64,000 bases of DNA from positions 195,372,322-195,436,321 of the forward strand of contig OY856188.1 of assembly GCA_963693315.1 (NCBI GenBank). Reading direction: 5' to 3'. Below, in pieces: positions 35,561-48,732 of the stretch; position 1 is the first letter of the stretch; each line of letters opens with the position of its first letter. This stretch comes from Diogma glabrata (lineage: Eukaryota > Arthropoda > Insecta > Diptera > Cylindrotomidae). Position numbers and translations under genes: made by a program. Under the pieces are notes generated by a model. It ran no database searches, had not been told where the DNA came from, and worked only from the letters and a program-made list of their open reading frames with translations.

Positions 35561-35666
35561 ATTTTAATTTCATGTTCAGATAATTTCTAAATTGAAACTT
35601 CATCATTTTTCATATTTACTTAAGTTAAATCTTTCATCTGTGATTACATATTGGAAATTGCATTTG

Positions 35667-36233
35667 TTTGGGATTTTTTGTATTAAATTTCTAGACTTTA
35701 CGATGTATGAATTCATAGGATGAGAGAATATTTTGTCAACATTCTAATCAACATCCTAAGTCACGAGTGTAAAGTCATTATTGATTGTTGTCAATCAATG
35801 CGAAACTAATATCTGACACAAGGTCAATTTATTGCTATATTTTGGCTAGGAAATATAGACATCTTTAGGGCTCTCTGATGAACGTGAGTTCGAATCCTGG
35901 CACGAAACACAAAAAAGTTTTTCTAAAGGAATTTTAGAGAGAATGAAAAGTTATTTCGAATTGCAAAATTCAAGTGATTTTCGATATGAAGCTTAATTGC
36001 TCACAAAAACCCCTCCAAATTAAAAATTCCCCTAAAGTTGTCTATATTTCCTAACCAAAATATAGCAATAAATTGACCTTGTGTCAGATATTAGTTTCGC
36101 ATTGATTGACAACAATCAATAATGACTTTACACTCGTGACTTAGGATGTTGATTAGAATGTTGACGAAATATTCTCTCATCCTATGAATTCATACATCGT
36201 AATGTCTAGAAATTTAATAAAAAAAATCCCAAA
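35667..36233. mobile_element. Foldback MITE with a SINE in its loop
   Basis: 35667-35868 returns almost unchanged as its complement at 36030-36233 (TTTGGGATTTTTT end, ATTCATAGGATGAGAGAATA, CAACATCCTAAGTCACGAGT, CTGACACAAGGTCAATTTAT). Each arm is about 200 bp and has no coding capacity. The loop consists almost wholly of a SINE copy. Confidence 0.88.
35876..36022 (+). mobile_element. tRNA-derived SINE, 5'-truncated copy
   Basis: It begins near CTCTGATGAACGTGAGTTCG and runs to AACCCCTCC, matching the minus-strand copy from just upstream of the B box to the 3' end with few differences. It lacks the A box, so it is not expected to be transcribed on its own. It occupies the centre of the foldback element. 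Confidence 0.8.
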
Positions 36234-36618
36234 TATATAATTATATTTTTTTATTCATTAACTTTTAGCGTACTTACAGCTCTATTTGAACAATATATCT
36301 TTTTTAAAATAAAAAGTGTTGTAATTGCATTTCCAACATACAACATACACGTACTAAGGTGCTAATGAACGCAGTTATTTTTTAAGAATATTATATAGAT
36401 AAAAAACAATAACAATACAAGCAATCACAATATCCATTTGTTAGAAATTATTTTAAAAGAGTGACTAAATTGTGAAACTCTGTACGCCCTGAGTTCTTCC
36501 GGACGAGTGATTGATGTGACATGATTTTTTTGGTTATTTCAAAACTAAATAAAAAATATTTTATATTGGGCAAAAACAAAAACCGCCGGGCACACAATAA
36601 TTTTCTGACAAAAATGAA
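36234..36618. other. AT-rich unassigned DNA
   Basis: No feature recognised between the two foldback elements. Confidence 0.4.
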
Positions 36619-38249
36619 ATGGCTGTCGCATATTCAATTTCGAAAAAGTTCCTATAGTTGAAATAATAGTAGACCAGGGTCGATAATTTTTGAAAACAAA
36701 AAGAATAATAGCAGGGTGAAACCCATTAGAAAAGGAGGAGAATATTATAAAAATGAAAGGAAAAATAATTTACGGGCGATCTGAGGTCGGGAAGGGGAAG
36801 AAGTGAGTTTTTAAGGGTAAAAAACGGTTTATCTCGATTTCCGGCAAAACTAAAAGTGCTATGGAAAAAAATAAATGGCAAAGTTGTAGGTAATAAAAAG
36901 ATCTAAAACTTTTGTACGGACACTTTTTTCACATAACCTCAAAACTTATGTGAAAAATTCAAAAAACCAAGTTTTTGGTTTTTTGATTTTATCTTTTGCA
37001 AAAAAAATTATTTTTTCACGAAATTTGTTTGTTGAAAACTTACCTTTTTATGTCCCAAATGCGCTGTAATTTATTTGATTTGAAATATTTATTTTTTCAC
37101 CATATTTTGAATTAATATCGAAAAAGCACCCTGATTTTCAATCGAAAATTCAATTCATTTTTTACATTTTCTGAGAATATTTACTATAGTAATATATTTT
37201 TTTTTTCGCTATCGGAAAGTAGAGATTTCAACGAACAGAAAGCATACCAACTTTTTGAAAAAAGCTGATATTTTGACGGGTGAATTTTCGATTGAAAATT
37301 AGAGTGCTTTTTCGATATTAATTGGGACATGAAAAGGTAAGTTTTCAACAAATTTCGTGAAAAAAAAATTTTTTTGTAAAAGATAAAAATAAAAACCAAA
37401 AACTTGGTTTTTTAAATTTTCCACATAAATTTTGAGGTTATGTGAAAAAAGTGTCCATACAAAAGTTTTAGATCTTTTTATCACCTACAACTTTGCCATT
37501 TATTTTTTTCCATAGTACTTTTAGTTTTGCCGGAAACCGAGATAAACCGTTTTTTACCCTTAAAAACTCACCCCTTTCCCTTCCCGACCTCAGATCGCGC
37601 GTAAATTATTTTTCCTTTCATTTTTATAATATTCTCCTCCTTTTCTAATGGGTTTCATCCGACTATTATTTTTTTTGTTTTCAAAAATTATCGACCCTGC
37701 AGCCAAATTCTGTAACTGTGAAGCGGTGAAGTGATAAATTTTTCATCACTTCACCGCAAAAATATCTCAGTGAGTGAAGTTTTAAAACTATAAAGTTAAC
37801 ATTGACTTTTTGTTTGGCAATCAAATGAAATCGTTTCTTATGTTGTTATTGCCATTATGTCAAAAAACACCACAACGTCAATGTGATTTGATTTTTTAAA
37901 ACTGCATTTCTAAATTAAATACAGATTGATTTTTCAAATTTAATTTCTAAAATATTAAATATATATTTGAATTTGTAGAAATTTACGTTTAAATTGTGCT
38001 AAACGTTAAAATAAACATTTAATTTTATGTAATTTTGACGTTTGACAGTACGGCACTCGCTATTAGATTTTTTAACACTCAAATCGCATATAGAATCGCA
38101 AAAATGATAAAATGATAAAAATATAATGATAAAATCGAAATGAAAAAATTTTTAACACTTCACCATTTCACAGTTACAGAATTTGGCTGCTGGTCTACTA
38201 TTATTTCAACTATAGGAACTTTTTCGAAATTGAATATGCGACAGCCATT
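36619..38249. mobile_element. Long-arm foldback element interrupted by a MITE
   Basis: ATGGCTGTCGCATATTCAAT at 36619 is mirrored at 38230-38249. The inversion continues through AGGTCGGGAAGGGGAAG, AACGGTTTATCTCGATTTCC, AAATGGCAAAGTTGTAGGTA and CCAAGTTTTTGG to a centre near 37190. Without the 490-bp nested MITE in the right arm, the element is about 1.14 kb with arms of roughly 500 bp. No protein is encoded. Confidence 0.88.
37700..38189. mobile_element. 490-bp MITE nested in the foldback right arm
   Basis: The ends are CAGCCAAATTCTGTAACTGT and its complement, extending to about 45 bp with few mismatches. CTG flanks both sides (37697-37699 and 38190-38192). The uninterrupted opposite arm of the host palindrome (36670-36683, AGACCAGGGTCGAT) supplies the empty site with a single CTG, so a 3-bp target duplication is directly supported. 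Just inside the left end is a perfect 13-bp hairpin (GCGGTGAAGTGAT). No coding capacity; the superfamily is unresolved. Confidence 0.9.
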
Positions 38250-39895
38250 ATTATTTTTAAAGGCTTCTCCTGGTCTATAGAAGCATTAGTTTCCGTTAGT
38301 TCAACATATTTCATTTTTGCAAAACAGTCTTGGTAAAACTTATAATGTCTTAATATTGAAGTAATTTTAAGACTATGACAGCTGTGCTTTTATAAGATCT
38401 TTAAATAGTTACAGCCGTAACTACTTCTAATGACAGTTATAACTTCTGTAATCTTTTTTCAGAAGCTTTATTTAGAGTTGTGTAGATAAGATTTAGTAAA
38501 GCTTTTAATATTCAATATAGAAGCATTTTAGAAGCTTTCACTCCAGTGCTGGGGAGAGCTTCTAAGTAAGTTCTATCGAACCTTTATAAAAGTGAAATAT
38601 AATTAGCTTCCCCTTAGAAACTTTAGCGAATCTTTATTGAAGCTTAAGGTGGCATAACTCAAAATTGAGAAGTAAGTTTGCTAGTTGGGTTGTTGCAACT
38701 TTCACATTTACTTTCACATTTTCTTATTCAGTTATGTTGAAGTTTACAGCACTTGTAGTTACAAGTGAAAATTTGGAAATTTGGGAAATTTAAAGTGGTA
38801 GTCGATGGCAAAGAAATTTTTTGTTTATTTTGAATGGATCAGTGTCCTGCAACTACTGCAAGTTCACATAAAAAAAAATGTTTAGTTCCCGCACCCGTTG
38901 GCAATGTGATCTTCGGAGCTCTGCTAAAAGATGAAACATAAAGAAGCTTAACTCTAAATTATGCATTAGAACTATTCCTTTTGTTACGCATTGTGCTTTT
39001 GGAACTCCAATTTATACTACAAACTTGGTCTAACTACCGATGTTTAGAACTAATATACACCATAGGACTTGAGTCACTATCCGTCTGATGTTTACGCAAG
39101 TTGAATTGTTTTTTCTCTATTATTTTTTTTTAACAGATTCATATGTATTCTTTCTCTTTCTCTTGCGCTCTATAATTAAAGTATGTAGTCTTAAATGACC
39201 TTCTTAGAAAAATTGCTAACATTCAATTTCTGCTGTTCCAGATAGAGAACTTCTAAGGAGTATTGCCGGTAGTTATTTTCGAAAGCCCATATGTCAAGGG
39301 ACAGGAATACGCGGGGTGTAAACCGTAGATCAAACAAAATTTACATATAAATAAAAACTGTTCCATTCATGCGTTCGAATATGCTTACCTCTTCTATGCG
39401 TCTCCATACACGTATTTGACGCATGGGAGGAATCATATTTGTTTGATTTGCAAATTTGTTTTTAATTTTCGATCCCTCAAGCTTAGTTATTAAAAATTTC
39501 TTGATGATTGTACGCTATTGCTTGATCGAAGAAACAAGTCGTGATACATCTCTATATCTAAGAGGTCGCAAGTGAGTGTGAATTAGTGTTCCAAAAAAAT
39601 TGTTTTTGTGATAATCAATCTTTTCGCGTGCCAAAGCAATTTCGTATAGAATGCTGTCAAATATTTCTATTTGGCATACGAATTTCTTCTATACAATAAG
39701 GCGCATCGCATCGTCTTCTATACGATAAGTCGTAAATGTGTACCCCTTTAGTTTTTGTGTAATTAAAATTTATCTGTAAAAACAAGCTTACAATAATGAA
39801 ATATTGTAAGTAATACTGTCAAATATGAGTACCAACATTTAGCCAGGAAAAACCCGGTTGAATTATGTGATTGGATTTATTGTAAGGTTATCAAT
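38250..39895. other. Unassigned DNA with scattered family X pieces
   Basis: 39275-39330 (CATATGTCAAGGGACAGGAA, GTAAACCGTAGATCAA) and 39470-39550 (GATCCCTCAAGCTTAG, TGATTGTACGCTATTGCTTG) look like rearranged fragments of family X. The rest shows no recognised gene. Confidence 0.4.
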
Positions 39896-40045
39896 TCTCA
39901 AAAAAACATAAAAAACAAAAAACGTTTGCGTCGACCAACACCGCAGAATGCATGTTGTTGTGGATCAAGATCTTAAAAGGTTTTATGTGTTGTTGTGACA
40001 CATATTGTAATGCCTACTACAGAATACATTTTATTTAAAGAAAAA
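39896..40045 (+). repeat. Interspersed repeat family X, 3' piece
   Basis: It matches 20265-20405: CAACACC, ATGTTGTTGTGG, ATCTTAAAAGGTTTTATGTG, GTGACACATATTGTAAT, CCTACTACA, then ACATTTTAT and an A-rich end. Confidence 0.8.
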
Positions 40046-43000
40046 GTTTATATAGATGCTATACATATTCTTTTTGCTCTCCCTTGTATTCTGACGTGTG
40101 CAGTAAAGAAAGTGCTTCTAAGTATATATGGTAGTATTTAAAAAAAAATATCTCAATGCCGACCGTATTTCAAAGCAATCACGAAAACATTTACTTGAAT
40201 TAAATAATTTCGTCACTTGACGATCAATTAACTTAATTTAATTTACAAACTCTTCATATCGGCATATGCAATCATGTAATTACAACATTTTTAATTAAAC
40301 CTAATTTGTAGTCTAATCATTGTCTGCAATTTATGACATGCATTTATCAATTCAAACTATAAAATAATCTTGGCTTTTATCCAACAAAACACGGTATGAT
40401 ATATGTATTATATTCAACTTATCATTTATTGTGAGACCGAGTTTGCTTCCGTGTTTCAAGATCCCATATTTTGGTGAGGTTGTAACGGTGTGATAAAATA
40501 TAACACAAGCAACCTTGAAGGATTTTAATTCAAGCGATTATTCAAATTAATAACAAAATCTAAGATAATCGTTTAGTAATCGCAAAATAAAATTACACAA
40601 ACATAGTTTCTGTTTAAACTCCATAAACTCATATTGTACAATTTTAATTTAAATTTTTATTAATTTGATTGTGACATTATTTAAAAACTACAAAACTCAA
40701 CAAAAACTAACGATCTTCTTTGCATATAAATGATGATTGTAAAATTTCTTAATACCTAAAAGATTTTGTGTATGACAATTTCTTAAAGGGATCGTTTTGG
40801 TTTTGAATTTCTCATATATTGAGATAATTAATTGTTATTCGATTTTCAATTTGATTGAATGTTTTTTGTTGTGGTGGTAGTACTGTATCAGGTAGGCCAA
40901 CAAATTTGGGAAATCTTTTAAAGGATGAGAAACTCTAAGGCTCAGTGTATATTTTTATAAAGATTTACTAATGTTTACAAGAAATGACTCAATCGGAATC
41001 TGTTTTTTAACAATTGACTTACATTCAGGTCATAATAATCTGAAGCATTCGATTAAATTAAGTTTAACATATTTCTTTCTCAAAAATCTATAACCTATAT
41101 GTATCACAACAATTCCAACAACAAAAATCAAACTTAAACAAATAAATATATTTTATTCATGAGCATTCACATTTTAAATTTTCGAATTTCCCAAACAGTA
41201 TTAAGTTCTTTTCCCCATAGAACTTTGTTCGCATATAAATTTTCTTTCTTGTTTAATCTCTAATCACAGCATTTTTTTTGCTTTTCTTAAACGTTTTTGC
41301 AATAAACAACAATAAAACTATCTCAGCACAAACAAGTGAGAATCTAAGAAAAATAATGTGTGCAAAGTAAATAGAATAAAACCACCTAAGATAACATCCC
41401 AGTCGACGAATATTAATTATCTAAACGTGATAAAAATCCATTAACACAATTTCATAAACGAAATTAATCTAAGATCAATATCTAATTTTTTTTTCTTCTT
41501 ATGTTCAAATTTTATTTGTCAATTTATATTCAATTGAGGTTGTTACTGAACTTGACATTGACTTACTCATTGTTGAAATGTTTAAATTGAAAACAAATCG
41601 ACTAAGCCCTTATGTAACGGATGATGTTGATAAAACATTTAATTATTGAATATCACGTTATTATTGCGAAGGTAGGTTGATAAGACAGTAAAGAGTTATA
41701 AATGAAAATTCGGTTTTTATTGCTTTTACGTTTGTCTATCAAATTTACAGTCTATCATTATTATTCATCTTGCAGCTGATTTTATTTTAAAAATATTTCA
41801 GCTGTGGTAAGTAACCAAAAAAAAATGAGTTTACAAGAATGTTTATGATATTTTCAACCTTACTTGTAATGAAAGTTGATGACTTTGTAATTTAAGATAC
41901 TGGAGTATGATAGAGTAAAAGTAGTTTTAATAAGATGATAAAAATTCAAACTCAGTTGCAACGGTAATATAGTTTTGGTTATTTACACAGAAGTTGATTT
42001 ACGATAATAAACCTTGACGGTGATAAAAAGAAAGTTAATCATATTTCAACTGAATACAGAAGATAAGAAAAAATAAAAATTATTTAATAGCTTAATTATT
42101 TAATAGTATATTACTATATTACATATCAAGAGCTGTAAATGGCATTTTACATGCGAGGGAAAATATTGCGCACGAGACGCGTAGCTTTCACTTTCACGAG
42201 CATGAAAAACGGTTTGCAGCTCGAGTTTTGTTATATGCTTTTTTTACGACTTTTTTATAAATTCATTTTTATTCTAAATTCAATTTAGACCATTTTGTGA
42301 TATTCGTTTTTCGTAAAATCGATACCGTTACCGTTACCGTTTAATGTTATACAATACAAACTTCACAATATTGTCAAAATTCATATTTATGTGTTCGGGA
42401 ATAGGGCCACGGTAATTCTTTTTGATAAACCATCCGCAATTTTTCAGGCAATAATATACGAATTGCTTCTAAATCCTTCTCTTCTGTAATATCGCACATA
42501 TTCACAAACCCAAACTAGCTAATCTTCAAATTCGCAAATTTTGCAGAAAACAAAAAAATTAATTTATTTGTTTGTTTATAAAACTCTGTAGCAACCAAAA
42601 AGTTATTAAAGGCACCTACTAATTTTTTCGTTAAACTGTTTTTTTCCTGACATCTTTAAATTAAGTTTGTCATTGATCTTTCCTAATTTTTTGGTCTTCT
42701 TTAACAATTACTATAGGAAAAAAATATTGCGACGCTGATGCATGGGCTGACTTCACCACAGCTCTGGAAACACAGTGTTCTGGATATATAGTGAGCTATA
42801 ATATCCATCAAATACTTTAATTAAAGGCTAACCACTGTTACAGATTTGGCGTAGTTCTAATTATAAAATATGGAGGTGCTGAAATCTCACAGCTCTGAGA
42901 TGGGCAGCGATGTATATCAAACATAACTCTTTGTTAAAGTACAAGTATTTTTTAATCTCTATTTAGAAATTTATTACAAAACTAACACGAAACATCAATA

Positions 43001-43049
43001 CGATGCCGGAAAATTATAACAGATCATAAATTAACATAATTTAGTGAAA
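40046..43049. other. AT-rich unassigned DNA
   Basis: Three kilobases with no recognisable coding region, RNA gene or repeat by eye. Confidence 0.4.
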
Positions 43050-43960
43050 AGATGATACAGCAAACTACTCAAAAACCTCTCCATTTAGCGTTAATATTAC
43101 AAATATTACAAAATCACAAATTTATATTTTTTTCAAAATTCCAAAAATATTTTAAAAATTAAATAAAATCAAACTTTTTTCAAAATTCTAAAAATATTCC
43201 AAAAATTATTACAAAATCAAAGATTAAAATTATTTTCAAAAATTCTAAAAATATTGCAAAAATTATAACAAAATCAAAAATTAAAACTTTTTCCAAAATT
43301 CTAAGAATATTGCAAAAATTATTACAAAATCAAAAATACAAACTTTTTTCAAAATTCCTAAAAAATTTCAAAAGCTATAACACATTCAAAATTTTCTATG
43401 TCCAATTTCATTTTCAATTACATTTACGTCATAAAAACAGCTACATTTTTCTTCCAAAAAATTGGCTAAAAATATAAATGAAACCATTTTTTGACACACT
43501 TGACATTATTTCTTTGACAAACATTTAATGCCATAATTATCTATAATAATAATAAAATTTCATGTCATACAAATAATTAGTTTTATGTTTTTTCAAAAAA
43601 TTAGGTAAAAAGCTAAATAAAAATCTTTCTTTTGACACACTTGACAACTTTTTTTTGACAAACTTATAATGTCATAATTCTCAATAGTAATAATAAAATT
43701 TCATTTCATACAAATAATTAATTTTATTTTTTTCCAAAAAATTGGGTAAAGAACTAAAGAAAAGTCTTTCTTTTGACACTCTTGACAACATTTTTTTGAC
43801 AAACTTATAATGCCATAATTCTCAATAGTAATAATAAAATTTCATTTCAAACAAATAATTAATTTAATTTTTTTCCAAAAAATTGGGTAAAAAAATAAAT
43901 AAAAATCTTTCTTTTGACACACTTGACAACATTTTTTTGACAAACTTATAATGCAATATT
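43050..43960. repeat. Compound tandem array, copy 1 (60-bp and 141-bp periods)
   Basis: The first part repeats a roughly 60-bp AT-rich unit (AAAATTCTAAAAATATT then CAAAAATTATTACAAAATCA). The second part repeats a 141-bp unit: GACAC of the TTTTGACACACTTGACAAC block falls at 43493, 43634, 43775 and 43916, exactly 141 apart. Confidence 0.9.
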
Positions 43961-44099
43961 CTAGTTTTTGATCTCACATACCAATCCCTACCATCAAGAT
44001 TTCTCCAAATTCAATGTTCCTATTCATAATCAGTAATTACTTAAAATGAACGTTTTTTAAGCCAAAAATATGAAAATTTTTCACTTCCGTTACAGTTAT

Positions 44100-44345
44100 C
44101 GAACACAGCGTCCTTTCGGATCTGTCCCTTGGGTATACCTATTTTTAAAAAAATATTTTTTGAAATCCCTCCAGCGGTTTTCTAGATTTCGTAAGTAATT
44201 ACGGCCGGCCGGCAGACATACATATTTTTTTTTTCTGTTTTAGAATCAGTAGGTCGCAAAACGTCGAGAAATTCCAAAAAAGCGGGGGTAAGAACTTCAC
44301 TTTTGGCTCATGAATGTAATACTTAGGTCTTTCAGACCGAAATAA
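44100..44345 (-). repeat. Dispersed repeat, inverted partner of 7555-7815
   Basis: This is the reverse complement of the unit at 7555-7815, ending in GGTCTTTCAGACCGAAATAA. It lies between the two copies of the 141-bp array. Confidence 0.8.
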
Positions 44346-44769
44346 TTATATAATGCACACATACATTAGAAAACTTTTGTATCATTTTGTTCTCTTTTTC
44401 TCCAATACAGATTAAATTGAGAAGAGAAACAAAGTATTTTGACCGTTATTTTACGGTTCTTGGCGATTATTTTTTCTCTCTTTGTGTCCAACGTCGTCTA
44501 TCGTTAAGAAGAAAAATTTTTTTATGTTTTTTGTAAATATATTTTCTAAATTTATGGAGGAAAATAGTGAAAAAAATCGACAAAATACATAAAACAGTTT
44601 ATTTTCTCTATTTCTCCAATTTTTCCCTAATACCATTTAATCAGTCTTTAATAAATTGTGTGTCTTTGATAAATTGTGTGTGTCTTTGATAAATTATACC
44701 TTTTAATTTATTTACCATTTATTTATTTGGGTGGGTGACAAATGAACATAGGATCTTGATGAAACTGAA

Positions 44770-45370
44770 AATATGATACAATCAGCAAACTATTCAAAAA
44801 CCTTCCATAATTCCAAAAATAAAATCAAACTTTTTCCAAAATTCTAAAAATATTCCAAAAATTATTACAAAATCAAAAATTGAAAGTTTTTTCAAATCTC
44901 CAAAAATTATAATAAAATCAAAAATTTAAAATTTTTCAAAATTCTAAAAATATTCCAAAAATTCTTATCAAAATCAAAAATTAAAATTTTTCCAAAATTT
45001 TAAAAATATTGCAAAAATTATTACAAAATCAAAAATACAAACTTTTTTCAAAATTCCAAAAATATTTCAAAAATTATAACAAATTAAAAAATTTCCATGC
45101 CGAATTTCATATTCAATTTCATTTACGTCATAAAAACAGCTACATTTTTTTTCCAAAAAACTGGCTAAAAAATGAATGAAATTATTTTTTGACACACTTG
45201 TTATTTTTTTTTGATAAACTTATAATGCCATAATTCTCTATAATAATAACAAAACTTCATGTCATACAAATTATTAATTTTATTTCTTTCTAAAAAATTG
45301 GGTAAAAAGGTAAATTAAAATCTTTCTTTTGACACACTTGACAACATATTTTTGACAAAATTCAGAGTTG
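44770..45370. repeat. Compound tandem array, copy 2
   Basis: It begins with ATGATACAATCAGCAAACTA, matching the left flank of copy 1 (43050), and repeats the 60-bp and then the 140/141-bp units (GACAC at 45191 and 45331). Thus a whole array with its leader was duplicated, about 1.7 kb apart. Confidence 0.85.
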
Positions 45371-46829
45371 TGCATTTTCATGTAAAAAATAATTTTTTAC
45401 ATTTTTATATAAAGAATTAGTAAAGAATAGTTTTTTATGCAAAGAATGTAAATAATGTAAAGAATTATTAATAAATGTAAAGATTTTTACTTTCAAGTGA
45501 TTTTTACAGTTCCTTTAAGAAGACAAAACTTGTGCCCAATTCCAACAATGGTAATGCAAATTTTGAATTGAAAAGAATTACGAAATTCGGTCTCAAATAT
45601 TTTCTAAATAAAATATTTTCCATAGAAAAAGCAAGGATTGGAATCATAAATTATGTATTAAAATTTGAAACTTATAACAATAAAATTAACAATTTAACTA
45701 CAATAACATCAATTTGTTGAATACGACACATATAACAAGCTTGATTTACAATAGCAACTATTTTCAGTATACAAATTATCAAAGACATGCTTTACCTGTC
45801 AATTAAAAATGAAGAATGTCCGAACCCAAGTTTTCAACCATTCATCTTTAGAATTTAGATTAAAGAAAATGTTTGTGGGACAACCGATAAAATCAAAATC
45901 TTGTTCAACTATAGGTGGTTTAAGTCAGGTAGCAACATTAACGCGATAAATAGTTATTTAATTTATTCAAAAATAAAACCAAATCTTGAAATTCGATTTT
46001 GGTTGAATGGTCATCTTTTCCATCTTATTTGGTTGATAGTAGTATTACTAAAAAAAATAAATCACTTGTGCTCTAGTTTTTCATAAAACAATATCGCATT
46101 ATTAATAATATTGAAAGATTTAAGTGTGCGTATGCTTATACATTTTTAAGTGTAAAATTAAAAACTAAGTTAATTTTGAATAATTTAAGTTAAATAAACA
46201 GTGATTACATTGAAAGCATATATAATGTTAGTTATTCAAGCACAATGCGCAGCTATTTCACAACACACATCATTGGTGACCTTCGACGTCAGTTTTTACC
46301 GAACAGAAAATTAAAACCGTTTTGTCACTTGGAAAGCCTGGTACATTTTGTACGAGGCTAAAATTTACGTAAAACACACAAAGTTAATTAAATTACGACA
46401 TATAAATCAAAAGTAAGAACACCATTTAAATTCTTTTCATGTTTGAAAAAAAAACGTCTTGAAAGAAAGAAAACAACAAAACACTGACATTTTTAAATAA
46501 ACATCATTTTCAAACAAAACATCTTTAACAAAATTATAATTAATCGTCTTTAACTAAATAACAATAAAAAAAATAACTTTTGGTTGCAATAAGTCAATTT
46601 TAACAAAACAAGAAAATATAAATACTATCAACGCGGGAAACAATATAGAAGTTCTTGTTCTTACATTTATACATCTTATACATTTTTCTAAATTTTATGA
46701 TTCGATAGTTATATTTTTTTTTTCATTCAATAATTTTTTTCGAAATACATATTTTTGTAACGTAATTTATTAAACAAATAGTATATTATTTAATTAGGAG
46801 TTAAAGTGCTACTTTTTGTGTTGAGTCTA
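45371..46829. other. AT-rich unassigned DNA
   Basis: Open frames at 45532-45720 and 45901-46086 are short and AT-driven, with no recognisable family. Nothing else is seen. Confidence 0.4.
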
Positions 46830-48711
46830 TCCCAAGCAACACAATAGGTGATTTTCAACTACAGTTTGGTGTAAATTCACCTAATTATGTAAAAATTACG
46901 TCGATTCAACCAGTTTTCTTGACTTTCAAATGAATTTTACTTATAGGTAGCTAATTAGGTTGATTATACGTATTTTTCGCCCAAAAAAATTATATCAAAA
47001 TAATAGTAGAATTTAAGTCAAAACCAGCACTTGCCTATACCTAATTTTTACCTAAAATCAACCTCAAAGTCAATTTTATTTTGAACACGTAATTTAGTCA
47101 CAAAATGAGGAGAGTTTTACCACATTTTTCACCTATTTTCAACCTCAAATAACATTTTTTCTAAGTTGAAAAACAAGGAAAATTACTCCTAATTTTACCT
47201 AATTTTCCACTTCATAGTAAGCTTAAGTCTTGTAAGGTAATTTATAATCAAATATTTGGTAGAAAATAACTTAAAAACTAATCTATAAGTCGATTATACC
47301 AAAAATATTATTTTATTGTCGACCTCATCTACGAAAATTAGTAAAAATTTACTTAAATAAGAAATAAGTTACCTATTTAAAGGATGTAATTTAACAAAAA
47401 AAATTATACGTAATATCTTATTGCTGTAATTACAAAAATTAGGAAACACATTTTTTTGAAGGATGATGTACAATTTTGTTTGATGCAATTTTTGTAAATT
47501 TAATTTGAATTTACATATTAGATAGAATTATTATTAATTATTAACAAATTAAACCAAAGTTATTTAGTAAATAATGAAACTGAGTAAAATTATTCATTAT
47601 TTGTACCCTTAATAAAATTATCGACTAAAGATTAAATAATTATAAGATTTTCATATATGTTTGGGTTATATTTATTTTTCTATAATGAAACACATATTGG
47701 GTTTTAGAAAGAAATTCAATAGACAATGGAAAATTAAATCTCCATAAAAAAGATTAATTGAATATGCCATTATACTTGTGCAATTAGCAGCAACAATACT
47801 TAAATTTTTATACAAAACGATGCTGGTGTACCAATAGGTAGAAATTCACTAAAATAAAACGCGTAGAAATTCAAGTGCAACCAATTTGGTAGAATGTTAC
47901 CAGTTTAAGTAGAAATTTCTTAAATAAAAGATTGCGACCTAATTTAGGTTATTGTCAACTTAAAATTAAGAAAAATTTTCTTTAAAGTCGAAAAATTATG
48001 TGAAATTTACTTTAAAGTAGATTTTGCTTAGTCCGCCATATTCAAACTTATTTTTGTTGAAAGTATTACTCCGCCATATTGTTATCTAAGTGAGATTTTT
48101 GGTAAAAGGAAATTATTTTCAAAGAAATGAAAAAAATATATTTTTGTATTATTTATTTTTTTTGAAGCCCATTAATATTTTTAGAAGTACAATCCTAAAG
48201 TTTATCAATAATATTTTTTTCGTTATAAAAATTCATTTTTAAACCATTTTATTGCGAAATATAAAATTAAAATTTATTATAAATTATATATTAAGTCAAA
48301 ATTACTTGTTTTCATCTTTTTCGAATTTGACATCTGATGCTCAAATACATATTATTTCATAATTGGTAAAGAAGAAGATAAAATTGCTTATAATATTACC
48401 TAGTTGGTAACTTACAACTAATTAGGTTGAAAATAGGTGCAAAGCAACCTAAATCGACGTCGATTTGACGTGGAATCTTCCTAAATTAAGGAGAAATTTA
48501 CTTAAATAGGTAGAAAAAGTAGGAAGAAAAATACCTAAATAGAATATTTTACCCCTAAAATTACGTCGAATCGACGTCGAATTTTTCCCCACATTGGTCG
48601 ATTCGATGTCGATTCGATGTAATTTTACATCTCATTATTAAGGTTTTATAACCTTAAAGTCGAATTTTAATTACAATGTTACCAATTTTCGACTTATTTT
48701 GTTGCTTGGGA
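46830..48711. mobile_element. 1.9-kb TIR element with TA target duplication
   Basis: The ends are TCCCAAGCAACACAATAGGT and, as the complement of the right end, TCCCAAGCAACAAAATAAGT. TA flanks both sides (46828-46829 and 48712-48713). The interior is non-coding. Motifs of the ACGTCGATT/TCGATTCGATGT type occur near both ends (about 46905; 48458, 48560-48625), perhaps subterminal binding sites. TA duplication suggests a Tc1/mariner-like or other TA-targeting helper, but the TIR is not one I recognise. The errantivirus inserted 19 bp beyond its right end. Confidence 0.8.
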
Positions 48712-48728
48712 TAGTCTGACAATTATAG

Positions 48729-48732
48729 ACTA
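48729..48732. repeat. Target-site duplication ACTA, left copy
   Basis: ACTA precedes the left LTR and ACTA follows the right LTR (61794-61797). A 4-bp duplication is normal for Gypsy/errantivirus integrases and shows that the two LTRs belong to one insertion. Confidence 0.92.

Noticed and set aside
43050..45370. CRISPR-like array
   Set aside because: The 60-bp and 141-bp periods are plain tandem repeats with no unique spacers, and the DNA is eukaryotic.
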